Positions 9,318 to 18,846 of a DNA stretch of 64,000 nt are shown here, one piece after another. Source of the DNA: Streptomyces caelestis (GTDB lineage Bacteria > Actinomycetota > Actinomycetes > Streptomycetales > Streptomycetaceae). Each line of letters opens with the position of its first letter. Position 1 is the first letter of the stretch. A program made the translations under genes and the position numbers. Location of the stretch: the NCBI RefSeq assembly GCF_014205255.1, contig NZ_JACHNE010000001.1, positions 6,014,001 to 6,078,000 on the forward strand, given 5' to 3'. The notes beneath the pieces are model-generated. The model was given only the letters and a program-made list of their open reading frames with translations, was not told where the DNA came from and searched no databases.

Positions 9318-11381
9318 CTACGGGAAGGTGAGCTTCCAGCTGCTGATGTATCCGGTGTCGCGGGCCGCGTTGTCCTGCACCCGCAGCTGCCAGACGCCGT
9401 TGGCGGCCTCGGAGGAGGCGTTCACCGTGTACGTGGTGGCGATGTTGTCCGCGCTGCCACCGGTGCCGTAGCCCTTCAGCGTGTACGCCGTGCCGTCGGG
9501 GGCGACCAACTGCACCTGGAGGTCACCGATGTACGTGTGGACGATGTCCACGGCGACCTGGAGGTCGGACGGCGCGTTGCCCGTCCGGCCGGAGACGGTG
9601 ACCGGTGAGGTGACCGCCGCGCCCCGGTCCGGGATCGCCACGTCGGCGGTGTTCTCGAAGGACGTACCGCCGCCGCCTCCGCCGCCGGAGCGGGCGCCGA
9701 CGTTCACGCCCGCCCACGCGTCCTGGACCGCCTTGTACTCGGCGCTGTCGGTGCCGTAGAGCTCACCGGTCGCCGCGAGGGTGCCGGTGCGGGCGCCCGC
9801 GTAGTTGGTGGTCGAGGTGAACTTGGTGGTCAGCGCCCGGAACCAGATCTTCTCCGCCTTGTCGCGGCCGATGCCGGTGACCGGAAGGCCGTCCGAGGTG
9901 GGCGAGTCGTAGGTGACACCGTTGATGGTCTTGGTGCCGCTGCCCTCGCTCAGCAGGTAGAAGAAGTGGTTCGCCGGGCCCGAGGAGTAGTGCACGTCGA
10001 TCGAGCCGATGCCCGAGTACCAGGCGTCCTTGGACGAGCCGTCCTTGCTGGGCTTGTCCATGTGGCGCAGCGGCGTGCCGTCGCCGTTGATGTCGATCTC
10101 CTCGCCGATGAGGTAGTCACCGACGTCGGAGGAGTTCTTCGCGTAGAACTCGACCGTCGCGCCGAAGATGTCGCTCGTCGCCTCGTTGAGGCCGCCCGAC
10201 TCGCCGCTGTAGTTGAGCCCGGCCGTGTTCGAGGTGAGCCCGTGGGTCATCTCGTGCGCGGCCACGTCGATCGACGTCAGCGGGTTCGCGTTGCCCGAGC
10301 CGTCGCCGTACGTCATGCAGAAGCAGCTGTCCGACCAGAACGCGTTGACGTAGTTGTTGCCGTAGTGGACCCGGGAGTACGCGGCCACGCCGTCGCCGCG
10401 GATGCCGCTGCGGCCGTGCACGTTCTTGTAGTAGTCCCACGTCAGCGCGGCGCCGTAGTGCGCGTCGGCGGCGGCCGACTCCAGGTCGGAGGGGCTGCCG
10501 TTGCCCCAGACGTCGTCGGAGCCGGAGAAGAGCGTGCCCGTGCCGGAGGTGCCGCGGTTGAGGTTGTACGTCTTGTGGTTGCCACGCGCGCCGTCGGTGA
10601 GGTTGTACGCCGAACCGGACTGCGTGGTCGTGAGGTCGACCGTGCCGCTGTAGACCGTGTTGCCGGTGCCGTTCTCGATGGCCTCCCACGCGTACAGCTT
10701 CTCGCCGGTGGTGGCGTCGGTGACGACGTGCAGTTCCTGCGGGGTGCCGTCGTGCTGGAAACCGCCGACGACCGTCTCGTACGCCACGGCCGGCTTGCCG
10801 TTCGCGGCCCAGATCACCTTGCGCGGCTCCCGGTTGACGGCCGGGCTCTTGGCGTCCTCGGCCTTCCCCGCGGCCACGGCCTGCTGCCGGGCCTTCGCGG
10901 CGGGCACCGCGGCCTTCGTCGTGGCCGGCTCGATGGCGGCGCGGGTGGCCTTCACGACGGACTCGGTGGCGTCCGCCTTCGTGCTCTGAACGACCAGGTC
11001 GCCGCCGAGGACCGGCAGGCCGTCGTAGGTGCGCTCGTAGCGCGTGTGCAGGGTGCCGTCGCGGTCCCTGAGGACGTCGCGGACGACCAGCTTCTCCTTT
11101 GCGCCGAGGCCCAGGTCCTTCGCCGCCTCGGCCTTGTCCGCGTCGGCCTCGCGGATCAGCGCCGCGCGCTGGGCGGGGGTGAGCCGGACCGGCTCCGAGC
11201 CGGGGTTCGCCTTGCTCGCGGCCGACGGTGCCTTCTGCGGGGCTGCGGTGGCGGTGCCGCTCTGCACAGCGGCGGCGATCAGCGCGGCGACGCCGGCGAG
11301 GGCCACGGCCGCGGTGCGGCGGGGGGCGTGGGGAGTGCGTCTGTGGGAGGTGCTTCTTCGCGAGGAACTGCTTCTCAACAC
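9318..11381 (-). CDS. Secreted M4-family metalloprotease with C-terminal P/Homo B domain
   Basis: This is a 687-aa paralogue of the neighbouring protease. A long Arg/Ser-rich n-region and hydrophobic core (AAVALAGVAALIAAAV) form the signal peptide. The FTP/PepSY propeptide is followed by a thermolysin domain with HEMTH at 376-380 and GGLNEATSDIFG. After a Gly-rich linker (RSGGGGGGGTSFENT), about 100 residues form a P-proprotein convertase domain ending DTGYISSWKLTFP. This domain is absent from the sister protein and often aids folding or substrate contact. The start is GTG or the next codon TTG; AAGGAG lies only three bases before the GTG, so the TTG is possible. Sequence upstream (11382-11548) shows no gene. 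Confidence 0.94.
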   Translation of the reverse strand: MLRSSSSRRSTSHRRTPHAPRRTAAVALAGVAALIAAAVQSGTATAAPQKAPSAASKANPGSEPVRLTPAQRAALIREADADKAEAAKDLGLGAKEKLVVRDVLRDRDGTLHTRYERTYDGLPVLGGDLVVQSTKADATESVVKATRAAIEPATTKAAVPAAKARQQAVAAGKAEDAKSPAVNREPRKVIWAANGKPAVAYETVVGGFQHDGTPQELHVVTDATTGEKLYAWEAIENGTGNTVYSGTVDLTTTQSGSAYNLTDGARGNHKTYNLNRGTSGTGTLFSGSDDVWGNGSPSDLESAAADAHYGAALTWDYYKNVHGRSGIRGDGVAAYSRVHYGNNYVNAFWSDSCFCMTYGDGSGNANPLTSIDVAAHEMTHGLTSNTAGLNYSGESGGLNEATSDIFGATVEFYAKNSSDVGDYLIGEEIDINGDGTPLRHMDKPSKDGSSKDAWYSGIGSIDVHYSSGPANHFFYLLSEGSGTKTINGVTYDSPTSDGLPVTGIGRDKAEKIWFRALTTKFTSTTNYAGARTGTLAATGELYGTDSAEYKAVQDAWAGVNVGARSGGGGGGGTSFENTADVAIPDRGAAVTSPVTVSGRTGNAPSDLQVAVDIVHTYIGDLQVQLVAPDGTAYTLKGYGTGGSADNIATTYTVNASSEAANGVWQLRVQDNAARDTGYISSWKLTFP

Positions 11382-11548
11382 TGACTCCTTCTGCGGGACC
11401 GGGGGTCGCCCGGCCTGGGGAGGTGGAGGTGTTGCCGTGAGGTCGCTGTGGAGCAGTCGTGGGAAGCGTGGCAGGGGAGTGCGCTTTCTGTCAGGGGCGC
11501 GTCAACAGTATGGCCGGAACCGGTTCGTTGACCGGAAGTTCATGTTCG

Positions 11549-11805
11549 TTATGCGGACGGAGTGGACGGCTCCCGGGTGTCGGGCAGGTCCCCGTGCCAG
11601 GAGTGCCACAGCGCCGCGTACGCCCCGCCGGCCGCCACCAGCTCGTCGTGCGTGCCGAGTTCGGTGAGCCTGCCGTCCTCCATCACCGCCACCCGGTCGG
11701 CGTCGTGCGCGGTGTGCAGCCGGTGCGCGACGGCGATGACGGTGCGCCCCTCGAGCACGGCGGCCAGAGCGCGCTCGGTGTGCCGGGCCGCACGGCCTGG
11801 CCGAC
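11549..11805 (-). pseudogene. Remnant of an ABC exporter gene (end of the ATPase domain only)
   Basis: About 85 codons encode the last part of an exporter nucleotide-binding domain: TERALAAVLEGRTVIAVAHRL (the H-loop), then DADRVAVMEDGRLTELGTHDELVAAGGAYAALW. No Walker A, Walker B or signature motif and no membrane domain precedes it. Upstream (to about 11930) the same strand reads unrelated residues such as EHVKDANFRTAKVVV, which I could not identify. The fragment lies just downstream of two intact exporter genes on the same strand. It is best explained as the tail left by deletion of a third exporter gene. Confidence 0.8.
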
Positions 11806-11967
11806 GACGACCTTCGCCGTGCGGAAGTTGGCGTCCTTGACGTGCTCCCTGGCCTGAGGTCCAGAGATTCCGGCCTGGGTCGGCTGACCCTTCCGGGGGC
11901 TTCCTGCTTCGACGCGCCGTGCGGGCACGTGTGCCCGCGAACGAGATGTCGCCCTTCCGCCGCCGTC

Positions 11968-13848
11968 CTACGCCAGGCTGTCCCGCCAGGCCCGGTGCAG
12001 ATCCGCGAACCTGCCCGTGCCCGCGACGAGTCCGGCCGGTTCGCCGTCCTCGACGATCTTCCCGTGTTCCATCACCAGGACACGGTCCGCGATCTCGACG
12101 GTCGACAGCCGGTGCGCGATGACCACGGCCGTACGGCCCTTCAGCACCGTCGCCATCGCCCGCTGCACCGCACGCTCGCCCGGGATGTCCAGCGAGCTGG
12201 TCGCCTCGTCCAGGATCAGCACCGCCGGATTGGCCAGCAAGGCCCGCGCGAACGCGACCAGTTGCCGCTGACCGGCGGAGATACGGCCGCCCCGCTTGCG
12301 GACGTCGGTGTCGTAGCCGTCGGGCAGCAAGCTGATGAAGTCGTGCGCGCCGATCTCCTTCGCCGCCCGCTCGATCTCCTCGCGCGTGGCGTCCGGGCGG
12401 CCGATCGCGATGTTCTCCGCGACCGTGCCGGAGAACAGGAACGCCTCCTGCGTCACCATGACCACCCCGCGCCGCAGTTCGGGCACGGAGAGGTCGCGCA
12501 GGTCGACGCCGTCCAGCAGTACCCGGCCGTCGGAGGGGTCGTAGAACCGGGCCAGCAGCTTGGCCAGCGTCGACTTGCCGGCGCCCGTGGAGCCGACGAC
12601 CGCGACCGTCTGCCCGGCCGGGATCGTCAGGTCGAAGCGGGGCAGCACCTCACCGCCCGTGCGGTAGCCGAAGCGGACGCCGTCGAAGACGACCTCGCGG
12701 CCCGACTGTTCGCTCGCCGGCGGGGGGAGCTGCCGGGGACTCGACGGCTCGGGCACGGACGGGGTCTGGGCGAGCAGCCCGGCGATCTTCTCCAGCGAGG
12801 CCGCCGCCGACTGGTAGGAGTTGAGGAACATCCCGAGCCGGTCGATGGGATCGTAGAGCCGCCGCAGGTACAGCACGGCCGCCGCCAGCACACCGAGGGC
12901 CAGGGTGCCGTCCGCGACCCGGTAGGCGCCCCACAGCACGATCGCGGCGACCGCCGTGTTGGCGACCAGCCGTGAACCGGTGACGTACCGGGCCATCTCC
13001 AGCAGCGCGTCGCCGTTGGTCCGCTCGTGCCGCTGGTTGAGCGCGCCGAAGTCCGCGTCGTTGGCCGCCTCGCGGCGGAAGGCGCGCACCGGGCGGATGC
13101 CGTTCATGGTCTCGACGAACTTGACGATGACGGCGGCGATCGCGGTCGACCTCGCCCGGTACACCCGCCCGGCGCGCCGCTGGTACAGCCGCACCAGGGC
13201 GTAGAGCGGCACCAGGGACGCCACCGCCACGCCGCCGAGGCCCAGATCGAGCCAGAGCAGCATCGCCGAGATGTAGACGAAGGACAGGATGACCGTCACG
13301 AGTTCCTGAAGGCCCTCGTCCAGCAGCTCGCGCAGCGACTCCACGTCCGTGGTGGAGCGGGAGATGAGCCGGCCCGAGGTGTAGCGCTCGTGGAAGTCGA
13401 CACTCAGCGCCTGCGCGTGGCGGAAGATCCGGCCGCGCAGGTCGAGCAGCACGTCCTGGCTGACGCGGGCCGCGGCGGCGACGAACGCGAACTGGAGCCC
13501 GCCCGCGGCCAGCGCGCACGCCAGATAGCCGACGGCCACCGCGATCAGCGGCCCGTGGTCCTGCGCCCGGAACGCCGGCACGGCACGGTCGATGGCGTAC
13601 GCCACGAGCAGCGGGCCCGCCTGCACGACGGCCTGCTGGAGCAGCAGCAGGAGCGTCGTGACCGTGACGCGGGCCTTCATCGGCGCGAGCAGGGAGCGCA
13701 GCAGGGCGGCGGTGGCGCCCGGGGGTGTGGGCAGGACGTCCCGGTCGAAGGGGTCGCCGGTGGCGGGGGTCCGCGCGTCGGGCATCTGGCCGTCGGGCTC
13801 TTCGTCGTCGGGTTTCCCGTCGGCCGGTGCGGTGGTGGCCGCCGTCAT
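11968..13848 (-). CDS. ABC exporter half-transporter, catalytic-glutamate subunit
   Basis: This 626-aa protein has a membrane domain (about 60-350) fused to an ATPase domain. Motifs are Walker A GSTGAGKS, a non-canonical signature ISAGQRQL, Walker B with catalytic E548 in LILDEATSSLD, and H-loop AHRLSTVE. Its start ATG overlaps the stop of the upstream exporter gene as ATGA, so the two subunits are made together. The N-terminal 45 residues are acidic and Pro-rich. The substrate cannot be told from sequence; relatives are multidrug or lipid exporters. With its partner it should form a heterodimer having one full and one degenerate ATP site. Confidence 0.93.
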   Translation of the reverse strand: MTAATTAPADGKPDDEEPDGQMPDARTPATGDPFDRDVLPTPPGATAALLRSLLAPMKARVTVTTLLLLLQQAVVQAGPLLVAYAIDRAVPAFRAQDHGPLIAVAVGYLACALAAGGLQFAFVAAAARVSQDVLLDLRGRIFRHAQALSVDFHERYTSGRLISRSTTDVESLRELLDEGLQELVTVILSFVYISAMLLWLDLGLGGVAVASLVPLYALVRLYQRRAGRVYRARSTAIAAVIVKFVETMNGIRPVRAFRREAANDADFGALNQRHERTNGDALLEMARYVTGSRLVANTAVAAIVLWGAYRVADGTLALGVLAAAVLYLRRLYDPIDRLGMFLNSYQSAAASLEKIAGLLAQTPSVPEPSSPRQLPPPASEQSGREVVFDGVRFGYRTGGEVLPRFDLTIPAGQTVAVVGSTGAGKSTLAKLLARFYDPSDGRVLLDGVDLRDLSVPELRRGVVMVTQEAFLFSGTVAENIAIGRPDATREEIERAAKEIGAHDFISLLPDGYDTDVRKRGGRISAGQRQLVAFARALLANPAVLILDEATSSLDIPGERAVQRAMATVLKGRTAVVIAHRLSTVEIADRVLVMEHGKIVEDGEPAGLVAGTGRFADLHRAWRDSLA

Positions 13849-15686
13849 CGTGCGCCCTCCTGTTCGACGGACTGTTCGCCTGACTGGTCCCCCGGCCGTT
13901 CGCCCGACTGCTCCCCTGACTGTTCGCCGGACATCAAGTGCGCGTACTCGGCGTTCGTGCGCAGCAGTTCCTGGTGCGTGCCGACCGCGGCGATCCGGCC
14001 GCCGGACAGCAGCGCGACGCGGTCGGCGAGCAGCACGGTGGACGGGCGGTGCGCCACGATCAGGGCGGTGGTGTCCACGAGGACCTGCCGCAGGGCGGCC
14101 TCCACGGCGGCCTCGGTGTGCACGTCCAGGGCCGACAGCGGGTCGTCCAGGACGAGGAACTCCGGCTGTCCGACCACGGCCCTGGCCAGCGCCAGCCGCT
14201 GTCGCTGCCCGCCGGAGAGACTGAGGCCCTGCTCGCCCACCCGGGTGTCCGTCCCCTGCGGCAGGGCGTACACGAAGTCGGCCTGGGCGACGGCCAGGGC
14301 GCGCTCCAGCTCGGCCGGGCCGGCGGTGTCGTCGGCGCCCATGAGAACGTTGTCGCCGACCGCGGCCGAGAAGAGCGTGGGCTCCTCGAAGGCGACCGCG
14401 ACCTTGGCGCGCAGCGCCTGACGGGACAGGGTCGTGATGTCGACGCCGTCAAGGGTGATGCGGCCCGAGGTCACCTCGTAGAAGCGGGGGATGAGCGCGG
14501 TGAGGGTGGTCTTGCCGCTGCCGGTCGCTCCGACCAGGGCCATGGATTCGCCGGGGCGGATGTGGAGGTCGACCTTGTCCAGGACGGGAGGGGAGCCGGG
14601 CGGGGCGTCGGGGTAGCGGAAGGTGACGTCGTGGAACCGGAGACCGGACCCGGCCGCGGTCGGTGATGCCGAGTCACCGCGAACTCCCGGCTCCTCGACA
14701 CCCTCGTCCATCACCTCGAAGTACCGCTCCGTCGCCGTCGCCGCCTCCTGGCTCATCGCCAGCAGGAACCCGATCGACTCCACCGGCCACCGCAGCGCCA
14801 GCGCCGTGGACAGGAACGCCACCAACGTGCCCGCCGACAGCGCCCCGTCGGCCACCTGCACGACCCCCACCACCAGCGCCGCCCCGATCGCGACCTCCGG
14901 CAGCGTCACGATGACGCCCCAGATCGTCGCCAGCATCCGCGCCTTGCGCAGCTCCGTGCCGCGCAGCCGCCCCGACAGCTCCCGGAACGCTCGGGCCTGG
15001 CTGCGGTGCCGGCCGAAGCCCTTGATGACGCGGACGCCGAGCACGCTCTCCTCGACGACCGTGGTCAGGTCGCCGACCTGGTCCTGGGCGAGCCGGGCCA
15101 CCTTGGCGTACCGCCTCTCGAAGATCACACAGGTGACCATGACGGGCACGGCGGGCCCGAGGATCACCAGCCCCAGGGTCCAGTCCTGGAGCAGCATGAT
15201 GACCACGCCGACGAGGATCGTCACGCCGTTGACCAGCAGGAACGTCAGCGGAAAGGCGAGGAACATGCGCAGCAGCATCAGATCCGTCGTCCCTCGGGAC
15301 AGCAACTGCCCCGAGGCCCACCGGTCGTGGAAGGCCACCGGCAGCCGCTGGAGGTGCCGGTACAGATCCGCCCGCATGGACGCCTCGACGTGGGAGAGCG
15401 GACGCGCCACCAGCCACCGCCGCAGCCCGAACAGCAGGGCCTCGGCGACGCCGAGCAGCAGCAGGTACAGCGCGCCGAGCCAGACCCCGCCCGGGTCCCG
15501 GTCTGCGATGGGCCCGTCCACCATCCACTTCAGGACGAGCGGGATCACCAGGGCCACGCAGGAGGCGAGTATCGCCACGAACGCGGCGGTGAACAGCCGC
15601 GCTCGCACGGGCCGCACGTACGGCCACAGGCGCAGCAGCGTACGCACGGTGGAACGGTCCTGGACGGGGGCGGGTGTCGTGGCCAT
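13845..15686 (-). CDS. ABC exporter half-transporter, degenerate Walker B subunit
   Basis: This is a 613-aa exporter subunit with membrane helices (about 25-310) followed by an ATPase domain. Walker A is GATGSGKTT and the signature is a canonical LSLSGGQRQ. Walker B reads FLVLDDPLSALD, so Asp515 replaces the catalytic glutamate; the H-loop His is kept (VAHRPST). The C-terminus holds short repeats of the type GEQSGEQSGERPGDQS. It is the first gene of the pair and overlaps the second by four bases. Residue swaps like these are the hallmark of heterodimeric exporters such as TM287/288 and BmrCD. Confidence 0.93.
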   Translation of the reverse strand: MATTPAPVQDRSTVRTLLRLWPYVRPVRARLFTAAFVAILASCVALVIPLVLKWMVDGPIADRDPGGVWLGALYLLLLGVAEALLFGLRRWLVARPLSHVEASMRADLYRHLQRLPVAFHDRWASGQLLSRGTTDLMLLRMFLAFPLTFLLVNGVTILVGVVIMLLQDWTLGLVILGPAVPVMVTCVIFERRYAKVARLAQDQVGDLTTVVEESVLGVRVIKGFGRHRSQARAFRELSGRLRGTELRKARMLATIWGVIVTLPEVAIGAALVVGVVQVADGALSAGTLVAFLSTALALRWPVESIGFLLAMSQEAATATERYFEVMDEGVEEPGVRGDSASPTAAGSGLRFHDVTFRYPDAPPGSPPVLDKVDLHIRPGESMALVGATGSGKTTLTALIPRFYEVTSGRITLDGVDITTLSRQALRAKVAVAFEEPTLFSAAVGDNVLMGADDTAGPAELERALAVAQADFVYALPQGTDTRVGEQGLSLSGGQRQRLALARAVVGQPEFLVLDDPLSALDVHTEAAVEAALRQVLVDTTALIVAHRPSTVLLADRVALLSGGRIAAVGTHQELLRTNAEYAHLMSGEQSGEQSGERPGDQSGEQSVEQEGAR

Positions 15687-15765
15687 CAGCAGCGAGCCTA
15701 CGGATCGCCACTGACACTGCCCACCGAGTTTCCGCCGTACGGCGTCGGCCGTTGGTCCTGCGACC

Positions 15766-15810
15766 TGGGGGTACCTCCCTGCGCGAGTGAAGCCGAGAGG
15801 TTGGGGGAGC
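15766..15810. repeat. Streptomyces-type intergenic repeat (GGTACCTCCC ... GGGGGAG)
   Basis: TGGGGGTACCTCCC is followed by GCGCGAGTGAAGCCGAGAGG and then TTGGGGGAG. I recall this as a widely scattered intergenic element of Streptomyces genomes. The CTCCC and GGGAG ends can pair. It lies in the 222-bp divergent region between the exporter pair and the following ABC operon, which otherwise shows no gene. Confidence 0.55.
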
Positions 15811-15908
15811 GTTCGAGAAGTCGTAGGGCGGCATCAGCCGATCGGATGATGCCCGTTCGAGCGCGACGGCCGATGCGCCGGCACCCGCTCCACCGCGAGG
15901 CTCGTCGC

Positions 15909-16823
15909 ATGCCGACCCGACCTGTCATCGAAGTCACCGAGTTGCGCAAGAGCTACGCCGGACGTCCCGCCGTCGACGGTGTCTCCCTCGCCGTGGAGGA
16001 GGGGGAGATCTTCGGGATCCTCGGGCCGAACGGCGCCGGAAAGACCACCACCGTGGAGTGTGTCGAGGGGCTGCGCGTGCCCGACTCCGGCCGGGTCCGC
16101 GTCACCGGCCTCGACCCCGTCACCGAGCACGAGGCCACCCGCCGTGTGCTCGGCGCGCAGCTCCAGGAGAGCGAGTTGCAGGCCAAGATCACTGTCCGCG
16201 AGGCGCTGGAGCTGTACAGCTCCTTCTACCCGAGCCCGCTCGACTGGCGGCCCCTCGCCGAACGCCTCGGACTCACGGCCAAGCTGACGACCCGGTTCGC
16301 CAAGCTCTCCGGCGGCCAGAAGCAGCGCCTGTTCATCGCGCTCGCGCTGGTGGGCAACCCCCGGGCCGTCGTCCTGGACGAGCTGACGACGGGCCTCGAC
16401 CCGCGCGCCCGCCGGGACACCTGGGAGCTGATCGAGGACATCCGCGCGAACGGCGTGACCGTCCTCCTCGTCACCCACTTCATGGAGGAGGCGCAGCGGC
16501 TGTGCGACCGGATCGCGGTGATCGACAAGGGCCGGGTGGCCGCCCTGGACACCCCGGCCGGGCTGATCCGCCGCTCGGCGGGCGCCACCGTCATCAGCTT
16601 CACGCCGTCCGCCCCACTGGACGACCGTGACCTGAACGCGCTGCCCGCGCTCGCGTCGGTCGCGTACAAGGACGGCCGCGTCACCCTGTCCGGCACCGAC
16701 GAGACGGTCAACGCCGTCATCACCCTCCTCGCCCGCACCCGCGTCACCGCCCACCAGCTCCGGGTCACCGACGCCACCCTGGACGACGCGTTCCTCGACC
16801 TCACGAAGGAGGCGGCGGCATGA
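15909..16823 (+). CDS. ABC transporter ATP-binding protein (drug/daunorubicin type)
   Basis: This is a 304-aa ATPase of the DrrA/CcmA type. Walker A is GPNGAGKTT near residue 40, the signature is LSGGQKQRLF, Walker B is AVVLDELTTGLD, and the H-loop is VTHFMEEAQ. A C-terminal extension after residue 220 is typical for drug-export ATPases. The ATG of MPTRPVIEV was chosen, with a GAGG box eight bases upstream; an ATG further upstream would add an Arg-rich tail. The stop overlaps the permease start as ATGA. The gene opens an operon with permease, sensor kinase and response regulator. Confidence 0.92.
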   Translation: MPTRPVIEVTELRKSYAGRPAVDGVSLAVEEGEIFGILGPNGAGKTTTVECVEGLRVPDSGRVRVTGLDPVTEHEATRRVLGAQLQESELQAKITVREALELYSSFYPSPLDWRPLAERLGLTAKLTTRFAKLSGGQKQRLFIALALVGNPRAVVLDELTTGLDPRARRDTWELIEDIRANGVTVLLVTHFMEEAQRLCDRIAVIDKGRVAALDTPAGLIRRSAGATVISFTPSAPLDDRDLNALPALASVAYKDGRVTLSGTDETVNAVITLLARTRVTAHQLRVTDATLDDAFLDLTKEAAA

Positions 16824-17569
16824 GCACGGCCCTCGTCAACACCGCCGTACTGCAGAGCGAGGTCCGCCTCTTCCGCCGGGAGCCCGGCAGCCTCTTCTGG
16901 GTCCTGGGGTTCCCGACCCTGCTGCTGGTGATCCTCGGCTCGATCCCGTCCTTCCGGGAGGCCGACCCGGCCTTCGGCGGGCTGCGTCCGGTCGACGGCT
17001 ACGTCCCGGTGAGCGTGCTGCTCGGCCTGATCATGGCCGGGGTCCAGGCGATGCCGCAGACCCTCACCGGCTACCGCGAGCGGGGCATCCTGCGCCGGAT
17101 GTCCACGACGCCGGTGCGGCCCGCCGCCCTGCTGTCCGCGCAGATGCTGCTGTACGGAGGGGCCGCCCTGGTGTCGGCGCTGCTCGCCCTCACGGTCGGC
17201 CGGCTCGCCTTCGGCGTACGACTGCCCGAGCAGGTCTTCGGATATGTCCTGGCCCTGTTCCTGGCAGTCCTGGCCGCCCTCGCGCTGGGCTCGGTGATCT
17301 CCGCGCTGTCCCGGTCGACGAAGATCGCCGGCGCCATCGGGTCGGCCGTGTTCTTCCCGGCGATGTTCAGCGCGGGCGTGTGGATGCCGGTGCAGACCAT
17401 GCCGGACGTCCTCGCCCGGTCCGTCGGCTTCACGCCGTTCGGCGCGGCGGCCGAGGCCCTGAACGAGGCGGCGGCGGGGGACTGGCCGGGCTGGGGCCAC
17501 CTCGGGGTGCTCGTGGCCTGGACCGTGCTGCTGACGGCAGGTGCCTCGCGCTGGTTCCGCTGGGAGTAG
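16820..17569 (+). CDS. ABC-2 type transporter permease
   Basis: This is a 249-aa integral membrane protein with six predicted hydrophobic segments (for example LFWVLGFPTLLLVIL, YVLALFLAVLAALAL and AIGSAVFFPAMFSAG). It has the ABC-2 signature region GYRERGILRRMSTTPVRP. It pairs with the ATPase whose gene overlaps it by four bases, giving a small exporter of unknown substrate. The two-component genes directly downstream suggest an exporter that is sensed and regulated by its own cell-envelope or drug stress system. Confidence 0.9.
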   Translation: MSTALVNTAVLQSEVRLFRREPGSLFWVLGFPTLLLVILGSIPSFREADPAFGGLRPVDGYVPVSVLLGLIMAGVQAMPQTLTGYRERGILRRMSTTPVRPAALLSAQMLLYGGAALVSALLALTVGRLAFGVRLPEQVFGYVLALFLAVLAALALGSVISALSRSTKIAGAIGSAVFFPAMFSAGVWMPVQTMPDVLARSVGFTPFGAAAEALNEAAAGDWPGWGHLGVLVAWTVLLTAGASRWFRWE

Positions 17570-17595
17570 GCGAAGGGGCGGTGCGCACTGGGCAG

Positions 17596-18846
17596 ATGAC
17601 CACGGCGGACGAGCGGATCGAGCACCGTCAGAACCAGTTCCACACCTGGGGCGTCTACGGACTGCTCGCCGTCTCCGCCCTCCTCTCGGTCGCCGCGCAC
17701 GAGCTGATGACGAGCCCCGCCGAGTGGTACGCGGCCGGGGCGCTGGTCGTCGCCGCGGTACTGCTCCAGCTGTGGCACGGGCCCCGCCGCGGCCGCCGGA
17801 CCCCGTCGACGCGCGGGACCGTCTACTACGTCCTGCGCTGGGCGATCTCCTTCGCCCTCACCTGGATGAACCCGTTCTTCGGGTTCTACGCGTCCACCGG
17901 CTACTTCGACAGCGACGAACTGATCCACGGAAGGCGCCGGCAGTGGCTCGGGCTCTTCGCCACCGTCGTGGTGGTGGCGGGCTCGCAGTCCGGCGGGATG
18001 CCACTCCGCGGCCCCGTCCAGTGGCTGCTGTTCGCCGTGCTGCTGGTCACGAACTACGGCCTGCTGACGGTGGTCGGCCACATCACCCAGCAGGAGGAAC
18101 AGCGCTCCCGCGAACGGGCCGTCACCATCACCGAACTCGAACGCACCAACGCCGCCCTGCAACAGGCCCTCGACGAGAACGCCGCCCTGCACGCCCAACT
18201 CCTCGTCCAGGCGAGGGAGGCGGGCGTCGCCGACGAACGCCGGCGGCTCGCCGCCGAGATCCACGACACCATCGCCCAGGGGCTGACCGGCATCATCGCC
18301 CAGCTCCAGGTCGTCGCGAACGCCCCCGACCTGGCCGTGGCCCGCACCCACCTCGAACGCGCCTCGGACCTGGCCCGGCACAGCCTCGGCGAGGCCCGCC
18401 GCTCCGTGCACAACCTCGCCCCCGTGGCGCTGACCGACGTCGGGCTGCCGGAAGCCCTGAAGAAGACAGTCGCCGAATGGGGCGAACGGACGGGGGCGCG
18501 CGCCGAGTTCACGGTCACCGGCACCGCCGAGCAACTCCACGAGGAGGTCGCGGCCACACTCCTGCGGATCGTCCAGGAGGCCCTGTCCAACACCGCCCGG
18601 CACGCGGCCGCCGACCGCGTCGGCGTGACGCTCACCTTCCTCGGCGACGAGGTCATCCTCGACATCCGCGACGACGGCCGCGGCTTCGACCCCCTCGCCG
18701 TCCCCTTACGCACCCGCTCCGGCGGCTTCGGCCTCGACGGCATGCGCGCCCGCGCCGAACGCGTCGCCGGTGCCCTCACCGTCGAGTCCGAGCCGGGCCA
18801 CGGCACGGCCGTCTCCGCTCGCGTACCGTTGGTCCGCCATGACTGA
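17596..18846 (+). CDS. Sensor histidine kinase (HisKA_3 / NarL-partner type)
   Basis: This 416-aa kinase has about five hydrophobic N-terminal segments within the first 165 residues, a coiled coil (ITELERTNAALQQALDENAA), and the dimerisation segment RRLAAEIHDTIAQGLTG with phospho-acceptor H223. A HATPase domain follows with LSNTARHAAA and DDGRGFDP. The ATG at 17596 was preferred; GTG at 17581 is possible, although AAGGGG lies only two bases before it. The end overlaps the response regulator start by eight bases. The kinase should phosphorylate that regulator, probably to control the ABC genes upstream. Confidence 0.92.
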   Translation: MTTADERIEHRQNQFHTWGVYGLLAVSALLSVAAHELMTSPAEWYAAGALVVAAVLLQLWHGPRRGRRTPSTRGTVYYVLRWAISFALTWMNPFFGFYASTGYFDSDELIHGRRRQWLGLFATVVVVAGSQSGGMPLRGPVQWLLFAVLLVTNYGLLTVVGHITQQEEQRSRERAVTITELERTNAALQQALDENAALHAQLLVQAREAGVADERRRLAAEIHDTIAQGLTGIIAQLQVVANAPDLAVARTHLERASDLARHSLGEARRSVHNLAPVALTDVGLPEALKKTVAEWGERTGARAEFTVTGTAEQLHEEVAATLLRIVQEALSNTARHAAADRVGVTLTFLGDEVILDIRDDGRGFDPLAVPLRTRSGGFGLDGMRARAERVAGALTVESEPGHGTAVSARVPLVRHD

